Source: Ancylomarina subtilis
GTDB lineage: Bacteria > Bacteroidota > Bacteroidia > Bacteroidales > Marinifilaceae
Assembly (NCBI RefSeq): GCF_004217115.1
Contig: NZ_SHKN01000005.1
Location: 1 to 64,000 of the forward strand
Direction of reading: 5' to 3'
Length of the DNA stretch: 64,000 nt
The notes under the pieces were generated by a model. It ran no database searches. It was given only the letters and a program-made list of their open reading frames with translations, and was not told the DNA's origin. Shown here piece after piece: positions 62,184-64,000 of the stretch. The position numbers and the translations under genes were made by a program. Position 1 is the first letter of the stretch; each line of letters starts with the position of its first letter.

Positions 62184-63197
62184 TTAATTATTTTGTGCTC
62201 CACGCTTAATCCACTCCAATATCAGATCCTCTTCTTTTTGTGTAATAAAGCCAGCATGTTCACCATTCAATTGTTTAATAATACGACTATCCTCAGGTGA
62301 ATCTGTACTCACATAGCTGCCATTAACCAAAGAGTTGTAAGCCATAGATTCTCGCAAATCAGGCGCGCGATTTTCATTATGACAGGTCCAACAATCCTGA
62401 TTTTTAAAAATCGGTTGAATAAGACCACTGAAACTTAACACTTCGGGGATCGTTGTGAATTGCCATTTAAAATCATTTTGCAATTGATTTCCTGCAAGAT
62501 CTTTAACATCACGGGTAAGGGTACAAGTATACACAGCCTCAGGCAACCATTCCGCATTGGGAACAAACTTTACAATTTTAGCTTCATAAGTTATGCTTCC
62601 CCCAACAATAGTCTCTCCTGTTTTCACAATAAACGAATTACTATTAAGTGTTTCCGGATCAATCTCCTCATCAAAATACACCTCAATGGCAGTATTTCTA
62701 AAAACTGAAATCTCCATATCAACAGGAATACTCTTACTAATCTTTGGAGCCACAACATCCGGCTCAAAACCTGAAGTAAAACTCCAGTGATAATCCTGTC
62801 CCATTGATGCCCCATTTTTAGCTTTGGCTTCAGTACTTAAAGTACAATTGTACGCTGTGTTATCATTTAATTTTTGCGAAGGCTTAAAGACTGCCGTTTT
62901 ACCTGTACAACTTACCTTACCATAAATTGGATACTGACCTTTTTTCACAGCAAAGCTGTTGTCATTAACTGTGGACGCATCCATCTCCTCACTAAAGAGA
63001 ACGGTAATCTCTGAAAAGACATCCACCTCAGTGGTACCATCTGCAATGTTAGTAGAGACGATACTAAGTGGAGCACTTGTATCTTCTTCCTTTTGACATC
63101 CAAAAGCAAGCAACAGAATTACAATTACCAGTGGCTTGGAAAATCTGGTTAAAATTTGAATACTCTTGCCTACGATACCTTTATGAGTATATAACAT
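62184..63197 (-). CDS. Big_5 lipoprotein with CxxCH motif
   Basis: A 337-aa surface lipoprotein (lipobox around LLLAFGC, about residue 34). Two Ig-like Big_5 repeats (about 50-145 and 150-252) each contain the ELTVxFxEEMD-type strand and a closing WxFTxxP. The C-terminal part (about 255-337) has a CWTCH motif, as in cytochrome-c-type heme-binding sites, in a GLIQPIFKNQDCWTCHNE segment. The combination suggests an exported heme- or redox-linked protein near the oxidase-assembly genes (inference). An alternative start inside the long N-terminus is possible. Confidence 0.8.
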   Translation of the reverse strand: MLYTHKGIVGKSIQILTRFSKPLVIVILLLAFGCQKEEDTSAPLSIVSTNIADGTTEVDVFSEITVLFSEEMDASTVNDNSFAVKKGQYPIYGKVSCTGKTAVFKPSQKLNDNTAYNCTLSTEAKAKNGASMGQDYHWSFTSGFEPDVVAPKISKSIPVDMEISVFRNTAIEVYFDEEIDPETLNSNSFIVKTGETIVGGSITYEAKIVKFVPNAEWLPEAVYTCTLTRDVKDLAGNQLQNDFKWQFTTIPEVLSFSGLIQPIFKNQDCWTCHNENRAPDLRESMAYNSLVNGSYVSTDSPEDSRIIKQLNGEHAGFITQKEEDLILEWIKRGAQNN

Positions 63198-63269
63198 ATT
63201 AAATCTTTTTTACGTTTATAAAAAAAATAAGCTTATTCCTATAGATAAAGCCCTTTATTCGGTTTTCTC

Positions 63270-63521
63270 TCAAATTTTTCTTTTGTATTTCCCCTTATTA
63301 TTTCGCCACTTGTACTGAAAGTATTGCATCACCAAACCACATATTACCCAAAAAGGAAGACTATATATTTTTTTTCCTGTTAGAAGCGTATACACTTTCT
63401 CCCAGGTAATAATCTCGCCATCCATTACAGGCAAAAGGATGGTCAAGCCAAGATACATGAAGACTCCCCAAAACAAACCCGGGTAAATCCACGTTTTTAA
63501 TCCAAAACTCGTATCAAACAT
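63270..63521 (-). CDS. Hypothetical membrane protein, 83 aa
   Basis: An 83-aa protein with two hydrophobic helices (about 12-30 and 53-68) and a very basic C-terminus (KWRNNKGKYKRKI). There is no known motif. It lies on the same strand upstream of the Big_5 lipoprotein gene. Confidence 0.6.
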   Translation of the reverse strand: MFDTSFGLKTWIYPGLFWGVFMYLGLTILLPVMDGEIITWEKVYTLLTGKKIYSLPFWVICGLVMQYFQYKWRNNKGKYKRKI

Positions 63522-63556
63522 TATTGCATTTTTTATGATCCATAATATTTCAAAAA

Positions 63557-63601
63557 AAAGCCCCCTTGCCTTAGTAGGAAATACAAAAGCAGGAGGACTT
63601 T
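63557..63601 (-). terminator. Probable terminator for the right-edge gene
   Basis: An imperfect stem (AAAGCCCCCTTGC with GCAGGAGGACTTT, three mismatches) followed on the minus strand by an eight-base T-run, 46 bases past the stop of the next gene. Confidence 0.6.
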
Positions 63602-63646
63602 CAGTAATTAATCATTCAGATTTAACAAGTTTAGTTAACTGGTACT

Positions 63647-64000
63647 TTATTCATCATCCTCATAAGTCAATCCAAAGCACATGTACATCTCTGGATCCTC
63701 ATTACTTACCAGGTAATAAGATGAGCCATACTCCTTTAACTCGATAGGAACAATAGTCCATCCCTTAGGGCTTGCTACTATATCTAAAATAGCTTGACCT
63801 TTCTCTGTAGACATTAATCCCTCTATATAAGCCAAATCATCCAATGGTGCAGACCAATAAGGCTCATAACCTAAAAATTCCATTTTAACAATATCCTCAG
63901 TTTTCTTATTATAATTAACCCTAATCTTAAGAGAATTCCAATCAGCAAAATCTAAATTGAAAGTACAAGGAAACCAGGAAGCCACATAGGTAGATGTAGA
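63647..64000 (-). CDS. Partial hypothetical protein, 5' end outside window
   Basis: The frame is open to the window edge (at least 117 codons; a GTG at 63985 is only an internal candidate start). The visible C-terminal part is soluble and mixed alpha/beta with many aromatic residues (NLDFADWNSLKIRV, GYEPYWSAPLDDLAYI, MYMCFGLTYEDDE). I do not recognise the family. It ends 46 bases before a probable terminator. Confidence 0.65.
   Translation of the reverse strand, partial: STSTYVASWFPCTFNLDFADWNSLKIRVNYNKKTEDIVKMEFLGYEPYWSAPLDDLAYIEGLMSTEKGQAILDIVASPKGWTIVPIELKEYGSSYYLVSNEDPEMYMCFGLTYEDDE

Overview
The window is low-GC DNA from a member of the Bacteroidota, most likely a marine Marinilabiliales/Marinifilaceae-type bacterium (inference). 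The evidence is families largely typical of this phylum (HYC_CC_PP protein, DUF6660 protein, a CzcA pump fused to a TolC-like domain, an RteC-like regulator), promoters of the Bacteroidota form TAnnTTTG, and starts without Shine-Dalgarno sequences. It divides into an accessory island (about 1-38.2 kb) and ordinary chromosome (38.2-64 kb), with the boundary next to an integrase and the terminator of rnc.

Left end, 1-5.6 kb: about 1 kb of gene-free sequence carries a run of inverted repeats. It is followed by a Kiwa-type anti-phage pair (kwaA-kwaB, minus strand). Pointing the other way are two small proteins (57 and 68 aa) and a CoiA-like protein with a zinc-finger and nuclease-like head and a long coiled-coil tail. 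Almost the whole tail is also open in the +1 frame for about 364 codons. Codon choice there looks constrained in both frames, and this is the most unusual signal in the window.

5.6-33.1 kb: two transition-metal resistance clusters, nearly all on the minus strand. The first is copper-like: an HMA-AraC fusion regulator, HYC_CC_PP protein, CusA pump, TolC-like channel, CusB adaptor, two small hypothetical proteins, an AlbA_2 membrane protein, a CopA P-type ATPase, two tandem periplasmic HMA proteins and a short CDF transporter. A 12-bp motif, TTTAGACAAGCT, occurs ahead of both the regulator and the cus genes and is a candidate operator. The second is Czc-like: Fur-family regulator, DUF6660 protein, CzcA-TolC fusion, CzcB adaptor, P-II-like protein and an HMA-CDF transporter. 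Between them lies a 3.1-kb segment (HxlR regulator, quinone oxidoreductase, LamG-domain secreted protein) flanked by two diverged 90-bp direct repeats.

33.3-38.2 kb: a mobility module with a tyrosine integrase, an RteC-like regulator, an excisionase-like HTH protein and two hypothetical proteins, with REP-like hairpins and an octamer tandem repeat. The layout resembles the excision-control region of Bacteroides conjugative transposons. No conjugation genes are visible, so the rest of any element would lie left of the window or is lost.

38.2-64 kb: core chromosome. It holds acpP-fabF-rnc, purN, an M23 peptidase, two tandem YitT-family membrane proteins, leuS, tRNA-Arg(CCG), an ExbB/ExbD cluster, type I asparaginase, tatD, gdhA, dprA, aroB-apt-aroA, heme-O synthase and SCO1 (cytochrome oxidase assembly), a Big_5 lipoprotein with a CxxCH motif, and a partial gene at the right edge. 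Clear hairpin terminators separate most units.
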